From Carallia brachiata (Eukaryota > Streptophyta > Magnoliopsida > Malpighiales > Rhizophoraceae): 64,000 nt of DNA. The stretch covers positions 324,054 to 388,053 of the forward strand of contig JADCRB010000053.1 of assembly GCA_021464245.1 (NCBI GenBank). The letters are read 5' to 3'. How positions within the stretch are numbered: the stretch's first letter is position 1; every line of letters starts with the position of its first letter. The notes beneath the pieces were generated by a model, which saw only the letters and a program-made list of their open reading frames with translations, made no database searches and was not told the DNA's origin. Both the position numbers and the translations under genes were made by a program. Below, piece by piece: positions 12,380-24,887 of the stretch.

Positions 12380-13317
12380 GAGGAGTTAGTAGAAGAAGAA
12401 CAAATTCCTTTTCAAGTCCTTCTTCTTCTTCAATTCCACTGCCATATGCTAAAAACCCAGCAGGAGTAGGAGAGTAGGAGGAGGAGGAGGAATAATGTCC
12501 TTTATTATTGCAGACCCACATGAAAAATCAATGAGCGGCAGTAGTCAAGCAAAGCAAAGGGACAAGGGGTTTCATCAACTGTATCACACAAACAGCAGGA
12601 TTCCAAGCAAAATATGCTTTCATTCCAGACAACTTCCATTCAATCTCTCTCACATAAGCAGAACCAAGTTTGACACCAATGGAAATCCAAACACAACCTC
12701 AGCATTTGAACTGAAGGACAATAATATCAGTGAAAATTAACTCGACAGATATGGACACACTCTACAATGCTCAAATTCTCACGCACAACTCAAATCGCAT
12801 AAATAAGACAAAAAATAATTCCAGATGAATCTTCAATCAATCGCAAACCATCTGCAGGAGAAAAACAGAGAGAGATCCCCCCAAACCATCCAAAAATCTA
12901 ATTCCCTTGGTACAAAATTGCGAACCCAACCCACGTGCCAATCCAATTCAAAAGATTTATTAGCTGACTTACACAGAGAGAGAGAGAGGAGAAGAGGTGG
13001 AGGTAGCATGGAAGCACAAAACAGAGCAAAACAGGAGAAGGAGCAGGAGGAAAAGAAGAAAGAAAAAAAAAATGGCACCTGATATAGCGTGGAACGCAGC
13101 AGCAGCGACGGCGACGGCGGCTTTGTCAGACAAGCGGAAGCCAGAAGCGGTGGGGGCAACCTTTGAATGAGTTGACTCACCTTTGAGATCCTTCGGCCTG
13201 TGACAATGGGTTTTAGCTTCTCATTAAGAAACAAAATTATCTCCACAAGAAATTGGAGGGAATTCGATACGTGGGCCCCCACGGGGTGGCGGCGGTTCGG
13301 CCGGAGAAGATTAGCTG
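12380..13317. other. G+C-richer, leader-like region without a recognised gene
   Basis: Relative to its surroundings this stretch is G+C-rich and carries (GA)n tracts (12975-12990) and purine-rich runs, as in plant 5' leaders. On the minus strand there are donor-like sites near 13084 (ATCAG|GTGCC) and 13191 (CAAAG|GTGAGT), and a TCTCCTGCAG acceptor near 12860. Together these suggest leader exons of a minus-strand transcript, possibly a distal first exon of the CHCH gene. On the plus strand a short frame starts at 13071 (MAPDIAWNAAAATATAAL). No protein domain is recognisable in the 174-codon minus-strand frame. Confidence 0.35.
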
Positions 13318-14160
13318 ATCCGGTTGGCCCATCTATTTTTATGTTGAACAGAAGCAACCGAGAAAGAGTGTGACTTTGTGCGCCAATACGACAGGGTTTT
13401 CAGCCTGTCGTGTTAGCTTGATAGGGTGAGAAGTTTTTGGGTCACAAGGTGTTATTTGACTGGGCCTCGAATGTGGTTCCTTTTTCAGTTTAAGAACTAC
13501 GGACATTTATCAGCCCAAACAGATTTTTCTTTCGTCAACTCGTAAGAAACCAGTTGTTTTAATCAGCAGACGTTAGTATAAATAGTAAGAGTCAATCACC
13601 ATTTAATCAGAGTTCTCAAGTTTGAGTATATGAGAATGCAGTCGCGCTAAATACCTGCTGAAAAACTTTTACCGTCCTTCGGCATCTTACCTGAGTCGAA
13701 ACCATTTTTAAACCAAAAAAAAAAAAAAAAAAACCAGTTGCTTAATTCAACTAATCTATAAATCTTATATCAATGGGAAAATCAGGAATCAAACTCCTAC
13801 TTCCCTTCCTCCCTCTATGGGCATTGGCCTCTAGCGGACAAAAAATTGACTTTAACGGAATTCAGTTATAAAGACAATTCAACTCTATTAAATTTAATAT
13901 CTATTCATGTTTTAAATCATATCACATCATATTATATAATAATAATATAAAAGGAAAGTTTAATCCATGCTAAGCAATTATGAGGTGATAAAATTTTTTG
14001 CATTAATTGTAATTTGATGCTTTAAACCATTGAATCACTAATTAATTTTTATATTTTCTGCTAGCATATTGTTATACTCTTCATAATCAATTTCTTAATT
14101 AATCCTCTCAGCCACTACCATTACATCCTCATATAGCAGATCGGAGGCCCTTGGATTTGG
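13318..14160. repeat. Duplicated block, copy 1 (of three)
   Basis: Segments of this block recur at 15260-16160 and 18590-19320 in the same order and orientation. Shared segments include AGCAACCGAGA, AAGTTTTTGGGTCACAAGGT, GACTGGGCC, TTTAAGAAC, then a CAAAAAATTGACTTTAA segment, then GAGGTGATAAA and CACTAATTAATTTTTATATT. Copies 1 and 3 are the most alike; copy 2 is diverged in its first 300 bp. I see no coding function. Confidence 0.75.
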
Positions 14161-15259
14161 AGCAAGAGTTAAGGCTGTAGTTGAATTGGGACTCTGGAGG
14201 AGTTAGGCTCCTTTTTTATTCCTTCTTCTTGTTGGCAGCAGCCATGAATCAAAATGGTAATTTGGGGTATTTTGCTGGGTTGAAAGACAACAAAAGGAAA
14301 CTCAGGAACCCTAGGACGAGATAATCTTGTTAACCATACGAATCAAGAGTACCTGACTTGCTCTATATCTTTTCATTTGTTCACCGTGCACAGAACTGTC
14401 TTCGTAGATTACCCTGTGACATAAATATAGAACGGATTGAGTCATGCCACGAGTTTAGCTAAAATTCAGCATAACAAGAATACATTAAGTTACTCAACCC
14501 AATCCTGCATTATATACTTACAACAGAGAGAATGCATAATATATTATGCAGAAGTTTGTAAAATGATTGTAAGAAGAAACACAACTCCACTGTTAACCAT
14601 GTCTCTGATTATCAACCATCACCATGTTGACAAATGCCCCATTTACTTTAGGATGTAACAACAAATAACCACATAGCATCGCAAAAGATTGTGCATCCTA
14701 CACTACTAGATAATAAAGTTGTAACGAAACTTCCTAAAACCCAATTTTCCAATGGACTGGAAAACAAACTTATGGGTTTGGAATAATTCGATACCGAAAA
14801 AAAAGTTCTTTACTTTACGCCTCCTATCAAGGTGAGTTACTGTGTAACATCAATATTATAACTGAAGCGTCTTAGGCTCTTAGCTTAATTGAAGCTTGCT
14901 TAACCATAAACTTAATTCATCAAATCAGAAATACAGAGTTGAATCGGCCCCTCAAACCTCAAATCATCCCCGGCATTCTTAGAGACAGCAAACGAGAGAG
15001 GGCAAGCACGGTTAAAGGCGAGAAGATGCTGGTGAGAGAGAACGACCAGAGGAGGAGGCGTCGCTGGCGGAGGAGCGGACAGGTAGCGTCGTTTGATCGA
15101 TTAAGGCGAGAAGTTGCTGAATTGATTTGACCAAAGGCAAAACGTTGGTTAAAGGATTGCTTCTGATGAAAAAGATAGGACAAACAACCTGAAAGTTGCG
15201 GAGCGGGTGGAGGCGATTTGGCCGGAGAAGAGAGGAGAGAAGAAGAAAGATGATACGGT
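14161..15259. other. Intergenic between duplicated blocks
   Basis: No recognised gene. Positions 14985-15240 are purine- and G+C-rich and resemble the leader-like DNA just before copy 1 (both contain a GGCCGGAGAAGA segment), so the duplication may extend into it. The short frames on both strands at 14939-15183 look like composition-driven frames. Confidence 0.4.
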
Positions 15260-16160
15260 CGGCCGGTAGCTGAGAAGTTTTTGGAGCACAGGGGGTCTTT
15301 TGACTGGGCCGCTAATGTGGGCTTCCCTTTTTAAGTTTAAGAACTTGGGACATCTATCAGCCAGAGAGATTTTCTCCGGTTATTTAACTCACCGGCGTAA
15401 ATAAAACATATAAATAAAATATATCACATAATTAATTGTCAATTTAGTATAACTAAATTAATAGTCAATTTAATTGTCAATTTAGTATACCAATAAAAAA
15501 TATAAAAATATAATTAATTGTCACTTTAGTATAAATAAATTAATAAAATGTGTAATAATAAAGATAAATATATCATATCTCTTTATATTTTATTTAATTA
15601 AATTTTAATTTAGTACAATCAGATTAATAAAATATAAAATAAAAAATAAATATATTTTATCTTTTTATTTTATTTTTACACAAAATTTCAAAATAATTGT
15701 GCTAAATTAACGATTTGTTACACTTTGAAGTATAATATAAACATTTTGTATGGATCTAAATTTTTTTTTAACTTAATTAATTTATGAATTTTGTGTCAAC
15801 GAGAGAGTTGGGAATTTGATTCTTGTTTCCTCCATTTCTCTCCCCTTTTGTATGGACATTGTCCTTTAGTGCACAAAAAAAGTTGACTTTAATGGAATTA
15901 AGTTATAACGACAATTTAATTTAATAATCTATTCATGTTACAAGTCATATCATATCGTATTATAATTATATAATAACATAAAGGAAAAAATTATAGAAAA
16001 TTTCCCTTTAATGCATGCCAAACAATTATGAGGTGATATAATTTTTTACCTTAATTGTAATTTGATACATAAAACCATTGAATCACTAATTAATTTTTAT
16101 ATTTTCGTATATTGTCATAATCTTCACAATTAATTTCTTAATTAATCCCCACTTCATCCT
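15260..16160. repeat. Duplicated block, copy 2, with AT-rich expansion
   Basis: Begins with TGAGAAGTTTTTGG and CTTTTGACTGGGCCGCTAATG, matching copies 1 and 3. An AT-rich stretch at 15410-15720 contains repeated AATTGTCAATTTAGTAT units. It resumes homology at AAAAAGTTGACTTTAATGG (near 15880) and runs into the 411-bp tandem array. Confidence 0.65.
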
Positions 16161-17160
16161 CATATAAAGCCTACTTTCACAGCAATAAATTCCCATAAAC
16201 CCTATCATTGAAGTTAAGAACAAATTTAATAGTGTCCAATCTAACACTAAAAGTATATAAAAGTGTTTATATGGGAAAAAAAAAAACTTTAACAACCTTT
16301 TTATTTGAATTAACACAATTTTCTAATTATTAGGATTTATGATATGATATCCACACGTTATTTCATCAATCTATGCTAAACATTATGAGGTGATAAATTT
16401 TTTTGCTTTAATTGTAATTTGATGCATAAAACCATTGAATCACTAATTAATTTTTATATTTTCTGTTAGCATATAGTTATAATCTTCAGAATCAATTTCT
16501 TAATTAATCCTCTCAGCCACTACCATTACATCCGCATATAAAGCCTATTTTCACAGCAATAAATTCTCATAAACCCCACAATCAAAGTTAAGAACAAATC
16601 TAATAGTATCCAATCTAACACTAAAAGTATATATTTTGCATATTCTTTCCCTTAATTCTTGGTATAAAAGTGTTTACATGGAAAAAAAAAAAAAGTGCTT
16701 TAATAACCTTTTTATTTGAATCAATAAAATTTTCTATTTATTAGGATTTATAATATGATATCCATACATTATTTCATCAATCTATGCTAAACATTATGAG
16801 GTGATAAATGTTTTGCTTTATTTGTAATTTGATGCATAAAACCATTGAATCACTAATTAATTTTTATATTTTCCATTGGTATATTGTCATAATCTTCAGA
16901 ATTAATTTCTTAAATAATCCTCTCAGCCACTGCCACTACGTCCTCATATAAAGCCTACTTTCACAACAATAAATTCCCATAAACCGTATAATTAAAGTTA
17001 AGAACAAATCTGATAGTATCCAATCTAACACTAAAAGTATATATTTTGCACATTCTTTCCCTTAATTCTTGGTATAAAAGTGTTTATATGGAAAAAAAAA
17101 AAAAAACCTTTAATAACCTTTTTATTTGAATTAATGCAATTTTCTAATTATAAAAGTGTT
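15990..17160. repeat. Tandem array of a ~411-bp AT-rich unit (three copies)
   Basis: Landmarks recur in the same order: TTATGAGGTGATA, CCATTGAATCACTAATTAAT, TCAGCCACT or its diverged form, CATATAAAGCCTA, TTCCCATAAACC, CCAATCTAACACTAAAAGTA, GGTATAAAAGTG or its shortened form, and a poly(A) tract followed by CCTTTTTATTTGAAT. TTAGGATTTAT starts at 16330 and again at 16741, giving a period of about 411 bp. The first unit is shortened by about 70 bp. Parts of the unit occur alone at 13960-14160 and 19060-19320. Confidence 0.85.
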
Positions 17161-18339
17161 TATATGGCTTTCATGCGTGGTCACTGAAAATTGTCAAGAC
17201 AAAAATTTCCATGATAAGCTTAGGTTTTTAGTTCTCTTTGAACAAGGCGTATAAACATAAACAATACAGAGTCTTATTGACTGCTTAACACTAATCATGT
17301 CTCATCATTCAGCTTCTCTAATTTGTGTCAAGATACACTATGTCACATCTAAGGGCAGATTCAAAAGAGAGAGCTAAATGATTTTTACTATGAGATTCCA
17401 GCTAAGCTCATCAAAGAGGAAAAACATTTCTTTCTTTCTCTTTTTTTTGTTTTTTTTTATATGTCAAATGGTTACAGAAAGTTGATCAAGAATATTATGC
17501 AAATGATTGCTAAAACCCAGTTAGTAATCCCACTGTTTTCATTTCCATATACACAGGTGAATTGACCTTCTTATTACTATCCATTTCATTTCAGTTTATG
17601 ATTTTCTGCAATAAATTGGAATGTTGAATAGGAGATATATGCTATTCATATGTAAATTATCATAATTTGGCATTGGCTAAATTTATTAAAATGCATAGAT
17701 ATTTATGATATGATAAAGCTAAACAATTATTAGTGGAATCAAATATGGTGTTGTTTTGTATTATGCCTTTTTTACGCCTTTGTAGCATCCATTGAATCAT
17801 AAAAAAAATTCATAAATTTTCAATTTTAATAGTTGTTTTCTAAATATTTATGAATGAAAATAAATTTCAAATCTTCAACCCACACAACACGCGGGCATAA
17901 ACCTAGTAAAAATATATTTTAGAGATTTTAAATTCAATTTTTTTTAAAGAATTGTGAGATTTATGAGAAATTAAGAGTTGTTCAATGTTATGTGTTCATA
18001 ACTCAACGGACATTTAAATGGACAAATATCTTTAACTATGTTCATGTCAATTTTTTTTTAATTTATAAATTGAAAAAATAAGAGTAACATTTTACAATTG
18101 ACGATTATGGGCTGAGTCTTTATCTATCAATCTCTTTAATTTAATTCAATTCAATTGCAAGGAAATTCTTTTGAATCCTTTAGTTTTAGTGAAATAGACC
18201 TCAATTTTACTTGATCATAAGATAACATAGCCTGCAAGGCAAGTTGTCTCGTGAAACTTAAAAATTTTTCTGTTTTTTTTTTTTGGGGGGGGGCCGCTAA
18301 CTTTAACATTTAATAGTAACCCCATCAACCAAAAAAAAT
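17160..18339. other. AT-rich spacer, no gene recognised
   Basis: No coding frame of note. Position 17888-17909 carries ACGCGGGCATAAACCTAGT, similar in reverse complement to ACTAGAATTCACACCCGCGC near 19881. Such ends are typical of small Helitron-like or other plant repeats, but the pair does not delimit one clear element. Confidence 0.35.
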
Positions 18340-19580
18340 TAAAAGTTTTGTTGTGGTGATTTTTTTTGCTTTTTGAGACAAGCTAAGAGTTGAAATAATA
18401 AGGATAGTCCCACCTTCCCATTTGATAAGTAATATCAATTACAAAACTAATGTTCGGCCATTTTACGACGTTGGTAGGGGGCCTTGGATGTTTGAATTTT
18501 ATTTGGGTATATTAGAGCACTTGAATCTCACTACCAAGTTATTATTTCAGTACTCTTTTGTAAGTGTGTTAGTAGAAGACTTTTATTTGGCCCGTGTATT
18601 TTTACGGCGAACAGAAGCAACCGAGAGAGAGCGTGTGACTGTGTACGTTAAGATGATAGGTTTTAAGCCTGCTGTTGTGCTATTTTGGTAGGCTGTGAAG
18701 TTTTTGGGTCACAAGGTGCTATTTGATTGGGCCTCGAATGTGGGTTCCTTTTTAAGTTTAAGAACTGGGGACATTTATCGGCCCAAACAAATTTTCCTTT
18801 TGTCAGTTCGCGAAAAATCAGTTGTTTAACTCAATTAATCTATAAGATTTATGTCAATGAGAGAATCAGGAATCAAACTCTTACTTCGTCTATTTCCCTT
18901 CCTCCCTCTATGGGCATTGGCCTCTAGTGGACAAAAAATTGACTTTAACAGAATTCAGTTATAAAGACAATTCGACTCTATTAAATTTAATATTTATTCA
19001 TGTTTTAAATCATATCATGTCATATTATATAATAATAATATAAAAGGAAAGTTTAGATAAAGTTTCCCTTTAATCCATACTAAATAATTATGAGGTGATA
19101 AATTTTTTTGCTTTAATTGTAATTTGACAAATAAAACCATTAAATCACTAATTAATTTTTATATTTTCCGTTAGTATATTGTTATAGTCTTCAGAATTAA
19201 TTTCTTGATTAATCCTCTCAGCCACTACCATTACATCCTCATATAAAGCCTATTTTCACAGCAATAAATTCCCATAAACCCTATAATCAAAGTTAAGAAC
19301 AAATCCAACAGTATCAACCAAAAAATAAATAAAATTTTTGTTGTGGTGATTTTTGTTTTTATTTTTTGTGGGTAAGCCAGGAGTTGAAATAGTAAGGACA
19401 GTCTCACCTTCCCATTTGATAAGTAAGATCAATTACAAAACTAATGTGGCCATTTTAACACGTTGGTAGGGGGCTTAGATGTTTTAATTTTATTTGGGTA
19501 TATTAGAGTACTCGAATCTCATTACCAAGTTATTATTTAAACACTCTTTTGTAAGTGTGTAAGTAGAAGAACTATTTATT
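18340..19580. repeat. ~240-bp direct repeats flanking duplicated block copy 3
   Basis: About 240 bp at 18340-18585 recur at 19323-19570. Both contain TTGTTGTGGTGATTTTT, CACCTTCCCATTTGATAAGT, CAATTACAAAACTAATGT, GTTGGTAGGGGGC and CTCTTTTGTAAGTGTGT. Between them lies copy 3 of the duplicated block (18590-19320). The layout resembles a small LTR-like element of about 1.2 kb, but I could not define TG...CA ends or a target duplication. Confidence 0.7.
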
Positions 19581-20534
19581 CTGCTCTACTTGATCAAAAC
19601 CAAAACAAAATCAACAAAATCATTAAGAATAGATTGAATCTAATTTATAATTTATATAGATTGTATTTGATAGTGTGGTTGCGATCTCAAAAATCCACAA
19701 TCCGTCAAAACCAAACCAACTACATTATGATAGCAAAAGCCAAAATTATGTTTTATGAAGAAATAAACCACACAAAAAATCCAACACTGCTCAAAAGCTC
19801 AACTCTCGTTTGTATAAAGGCCAATGCCAATTAAGCCTATGTTATGGTTATATTACGGATGGACGTGTATATATATTAACTAGAATTCACACCCGCGCAT
19901 TACGTGGATTTTCAATATTTGTTGAAAAAGAAAGAATTAGATGAATTCAAGTTATTATTTATTAGTTTTTTAAATTTACTTATGATCTATTATTTGTGCT
20001 AATTTTCAAAGAGAATTTAAATAAAATGGTATAGCTTAATTTTAATGTTTAGGAGGTTTATTGAACATACTGAGAGACTATGTAACTTGATTAGATGTGT
20101 AAATAAGGCAAATGTTTATATAATTTTTTTTTTCGAAGCACAACCTTGTAAAATATGTGTATAAAGTTAACATGTGATACTTAGTTGTAAATTTTGGAAT
20201 CCAAGAAATACTTGGTAATGATATGCAATAAAAGAGAAAATGAGACCTTTAGAAGCACAACGATAAGATACTAAGATAATTTTGAAAAGGAAGGATGATA
20301 TAATAGTGCTAAACTCTCGAATGCGATGAGAAAAAAGCGTGCATCCAATATATTTTCTATCTTTATTGTCTCTTTGATCATTTGCGGCAATCACTTGTTT
20401 TGCAAAATTACGATATAGTTTATTTAAAAGGATATTACATGCTACACAATATAAGGCATTAATAAAGAAAAAGAAATTTTAAAAAAAAAGGTTGACTTGA
20501 GTATAAATATATAAAAATTAGTATTTACCATGTG

Positions 20535-21911
20535 TGTTGGTCCCTTCGGTGAAGCCTAGAGGGGGGGTGAATAGGCTTCACAAATAAAAATTATCAAATA
20601 AAACTTTAAAAATGAATGTAAACAAGAGATTGAAAGAAATACAATACCAATTTTTACAAGGTTCACCAAATGGCTACGTCCTTTGGGCTCACCAATCACT
20701 GCCGTACAGTTTAGAAGAAGACCCCGCAAACATCCTTGCGCCTGCCTTCAAATCGGTTGTTGCACAAGTCCCACTTGACAACACCACTTTCCCTTTTCTT
20801 TTAGGTTTTCCTTCTTGTAGTTCAACCCTAACTCCTTAAATATGATCCTCACAAGTCCCACTTGAGAGCTCTCACCTATTCTCACAATGTATTACAATAC
20901 AAATGAAACTTACTAGCTTGAATGCTAGTTTTACAATGAAAACACTTAGAGCAAAGAAAGTCTTTTTGCCTTGAGAGAGATTGTACAGTGGTTGAATATA
21001 AATTTCTTCACATGTAAAACATCTTCAAGTGATGTTTAAGTAGCTGCAAGATATGTTAGCAACTTGTTAGAGCCGTTGCCATGGGTTGCACATGCATACT
21101 TTGTTGTTTTCCTCTTGACAGCTTTGCATTGATTCACTTGTCTAACACCTTCTGGTAGAACGGCTATAACTTGGTACAGACGGCTTGAAAAATTACGATT
21201 CCTTTTTTTTTATTTATGAGACTGTCAGAGCTCCCTACCCACAAAATTTGACTAGTTTTGAATAAGTATAGCATAGTCAAATAAATGTTGGAATATAGAC
21301 GTTAAAGTTCCGTTAGACAGTCTGCACACTTTTAGTAGAACGGTAATATTTTGCTGATAGTTTTGAATTTTGATGTGATTCTTTTTGCATTGATTAATAG
21401 ATAGAACATCGTGTGCTCTTCTAGGTAGCCATTGCAATTCACTCCATGTGCACTAAAGGTTCCTGACAGCTTGTACCCTCTTGGTATAAAATTTATAAGT
21501 TTTTCTCTAGGGCTCCAAAAATTGCATGACCAAGCTCAATTGAAACTAGACTTATAGTCTTGAAATATATATATATATATATATATTTTAGGCCCAAAAT
21601 ATATCTCAAGTGAGTAAATTTGGTACCTGGAATTTGCCCAAACAGATTTGCTCTTGTGCTGTCATTCTAAGATAGTAACTTAATAAGATCCAATGCGATC
21701 TTTCTCTTCCATGCACGTGTAAGATGACATATGTATACGTCTTTGAACTTCTTGAACCTGAATTGTATACTTGAAGAACATACAAATGAAATTCACTTGT
21801 ACTTATGTTAGATTGGTTCATAACTCATTATCAAAACACTCATCATCAAAACATGAATTTACACTTAGTAACAATTTCTTAATGTATGCATGAGGTGTGA
21901 ATTTTTCAACA
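20535..21911 (-). repeat. 3' LTR of the Sirevirus-like element
   Basis: 1377 bp, closely similar along its length to the other LTR at 26215-27551. Differences include a longer internal segment near 21150-21230 and a (TA)n run at 21567-21586. In element orientation it follows the polypurine tract and starts TGTTGAAAAA, ending in CCAACA. Confidence 0.88.
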
Positions 21912-23010
21912 ATCTCCCCCTTTTTGATGATGACAAAACCTTTAAATAGATATTCCCCTTTAATCTAAGTTTCCTCTAGAAATGCTTTTTATTGATGACT
22001 CTCTCTTAATTTTCTCCCCCTTTTTGTCATCAATAAAAATGGTTGAAACCAAAAAATGTGAATGCTAACTTGGGTAAGAGATTGAGACTCCCCCTTAATG
22101 TATGCATGTATTACAAGTTCACATTTACAGTTAGGTATATAAGTTATCATAACTTTGAAATGTAGGCTTTATAGAGTTCAAATACAATCATTAAATTAGA
22201 GTAAAGAGTGGATTATGTGAACTTAGAAATAATGCTTCAATTCCAAAAAGGTTTCACTAGAACAAAAATAGCGTGTATCATATGCAATGTTCATAGAAAA
22301 TTATTTTCAATGTATTTGCTTCATTAATTTGAAATAATTTCATTGAAAGTTTGGCCATTTTGTTATGCCATAAAATGGCAAGACATAATCACAAACATTC
22401 ACGAAAAATTAAGCAAGTGAAGACATTCAAGCATATGCTAATGCATGGGGCGTAACATGCCTAATTCTCTTCTTAGATTACAAAATTGATCTATAAAGAG
22501 GTCTTGGAACAAGAGTCCATACTTGGCTTCATTCAAAATTGGCTCACTATGTTACCAAAAATTCAATGTGGGTCACTACCTTAAAAAATAGTTCATGAAT
22601 AGGTCAAAAAATGTTACCGCAGTCAATTACTTACGTGGAAGTCAAACTCAGCAATCAATTGCTTACATGGAAGCTAACATGGCACACCTAGTTAGAACGG
22701 TTGCTGACATGGCACACAGTCAGAAAAGTTGTTGACGTAGCGCACAGTCAGACGTAAATCGCAGACAGTCAAACGTAAGTTGCTGACAGTTAAGCGAAAG
22801 TTGAGGACAGCCAAGCAATTATCACCGCATGCAGGCAGGCGTAAATTGCGGATCGTCAGGCATAAAGCGAGGATCGAGGGAGATATGCATTATCTCAATT
22901 TCTCACTTTATTGTTTCTAGAGTTTCATCTTTCAGATTAACCATCTTTTATCTTTCATCTTTATTGTTTCCAGAATCTCAAAATTTTCACTCACCTTTCA
23001 GATCAACAAG

Positions 23011-23621
23011 ATGAGACCACCATCAAGCCATCAGAACTTGGAGATTGGAGACTCTTCCAATTCTAGATGGAGACTAGAGCCGGAGCAATTGCAAATCTTA
23101 GAAGATGTTTTTCGTGGCATTGAAGGAGCCTATCCTACATCAAGACAGCTTGCTCAACTTGCCTCACTATTGAGACAATATGGTCCAATTCAAGCAAGTA
23201 ATATTGAGTCTGGATCTAGAATCGAAGGCGCAATATGAGAAGAACCATAGCGCCTCCTTTTATAGATCTCAACAGTGCAAGTTCTATTATACCAAATGTT
23301 ACTAAAATCGTTTCTCAAGAAAATCACAACCAGCATCACTAGCTACTAGGTATTTCCCATTTATCATTTGAAATCTTTGATGTGGGTCAGAGATCAAACT
23401 CCCATGAGTATTTTCACTTAGTAGGAAGTGTTACTCCAGTGAGAAGCAGATCGGTCAACTCTTCTCATGAGAGAGAAAGAGAAACACTCAGTCTCTTTCT
23501 TGTTCATCTAGGCGATGTCAATCAGCAAGAAAATTCTTGTACTATTGACATTGCCAACCTGTCGAACGATGAGGGCTTTATGGATCTAGAGCTACACCTC
23601 AGGCCCCTCAGGAGCGATTGA
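23011..23621 (+). pseudogene. WUSCHEL-related homeobox-like gene fragment inside the retrotransposon
   Basis: From the ATG at 23011 the frame gives a serine-rich start and then a homeodomain: SRWRLEPEQLQILEDVF (helix 1), YPTSRQLAQLASLL (helix 2), QYGPIQASNI. WOX homeodomains share RWxPTxEQLxIL, the P of helix 2 and YGxIxxxNV. The frame then shifts. From 23208 the next frame reads VWI, a TAG, NRRRNMRRTIAPPFIDLN, matching helix 3 (the WFQNRR core) with Q replaced by a stop. The same frame, broken by one more TAG near 23340, runs to 23621 and ends in GFMDLELHLRPLRSD, containing an LxLxL (EAR-like) motif as found near the end of several WOX repressors. It lies antisense to the host element and has no intron in this stretch. 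Frameshift and stops make it non-functional as a homeodomain. Confidence 0.7.
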
Positions 23622-24887
23622 CAGGGGTAAGATCTGAAGACATTTTCTAGCATTGGAATATGGATTCCAACATACAAAGCTTTACTAGAATGTATGTATG
23701 TGCAAGGACGTTGGTTTGTCTTGTAGTGCATAGTGCATACATGAGTCATGGTTGGTGTACTCTAATATGTATGAATAAGTGGTTGGTATTATTTGTCTTG
23801 TAATTGTGTACTTATCAATTTTGGCAAGTCTGCTTGTACCGCTGAGATAAAGAAGTGGGGCAAAATATAAAACCTTGTGAAAGTGTGTGAGATGTTGATC
23901 TTGGGCTCTTGCTTTGATCTAGAAAATGAAGTATGTATTTGTTTTATTCTAAGCATGCATCACACAACTAATTCTAAAGCATTGGCAAACCTCTCACTAA
24001 ATCAAGCTTAGATTATTATGGAATGATACTCATGCTAGAATTTCTAAGCTTTCATATTTGTGCAAACATTAGCTTTACGAGGTTTGAAAAGCTTCCTTTT
24101 TAGCTCACAATTTTTTTCAAACATATCTCTTTCGGGCAGTATCACCAAGACTTAATTTAAGCTTGTTTCCTTTCTCAATAGGATAGCTCTGACACTTCTT
24201 AAAAAATCAATCATAGGTCTTATGATATAACTCCAAATCATATCCCGTTTCTTCCATTTGAAAGTAGACTCATAGAGCTTTTCATACATGTATAGATCAT
24301 GGGCTAATTCCTTTCCATCTACCCACGGTGCCTGCTAGAAACTTGACTAATCCTACTGGCGTGACAGACTGTATACCCTTCAGTTTGTTGGCAATATATC
24401 CTTCTACACACATCCAATTGACTTGATTCTTATCAATTTGAAAACTAGACAGAATTATCTTTCTGTCCGTATATAATTCAACAACAAATTCTTTCCCATT
24501 TGTTTGCAGCAATCTCTGAAAGTGGACTGATTATGTCTGCTTGATAGCACCCTTTAATCATTTAGTCGTAACTTACAGTACAGACCTCCAAAAAATTCAA
24601 TTGTAGAAGTGTTGGAAACTAGAAATCTTGACTTTTCTAACGGTATATAACTCATTATCTAGTTCATCTCCATGTGAACAAACAAGCATTTTAAAGTTGA
24701 CTATACTGGATAGTACTTGCATTGAATGGAGCCAATATCAATAGTTGTCTCATGCTTGCATTGCTTCCATTTCAATTGACGTTTGTTTGATTAAATCATT
24801 TAACTACACACTTAAATAAATATATTAGTAACTCTCAATGTTTAGCAATCATCAAAACTGAAAAATGAAACCTTAGGGTCTTAACAA

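Noticed and set aside
12294..12521. Minus-strand frame with poly-Ser and poly-Leu
   Set aside because: Generated by CAG/CAA and GGA-type trinucleotide repeats; no domain, and the composition is repeat-driven.
12833..13357. 174-codon minus-strand frame
   Set aside because: Pyrimidine-rich leader-like DNA gives strings of F, S, L and P. It contains probable splice signals and has no recognisable domain.
17888..19906. A Helitron delimited by the CTAGT-like motif at 17.9 kb and the ACTAG-like motif at 19.9 kb
   Set aside because: The motifs face outward with respect to the interval and no TC start or 3' hairpin pair could be assigned to one element.
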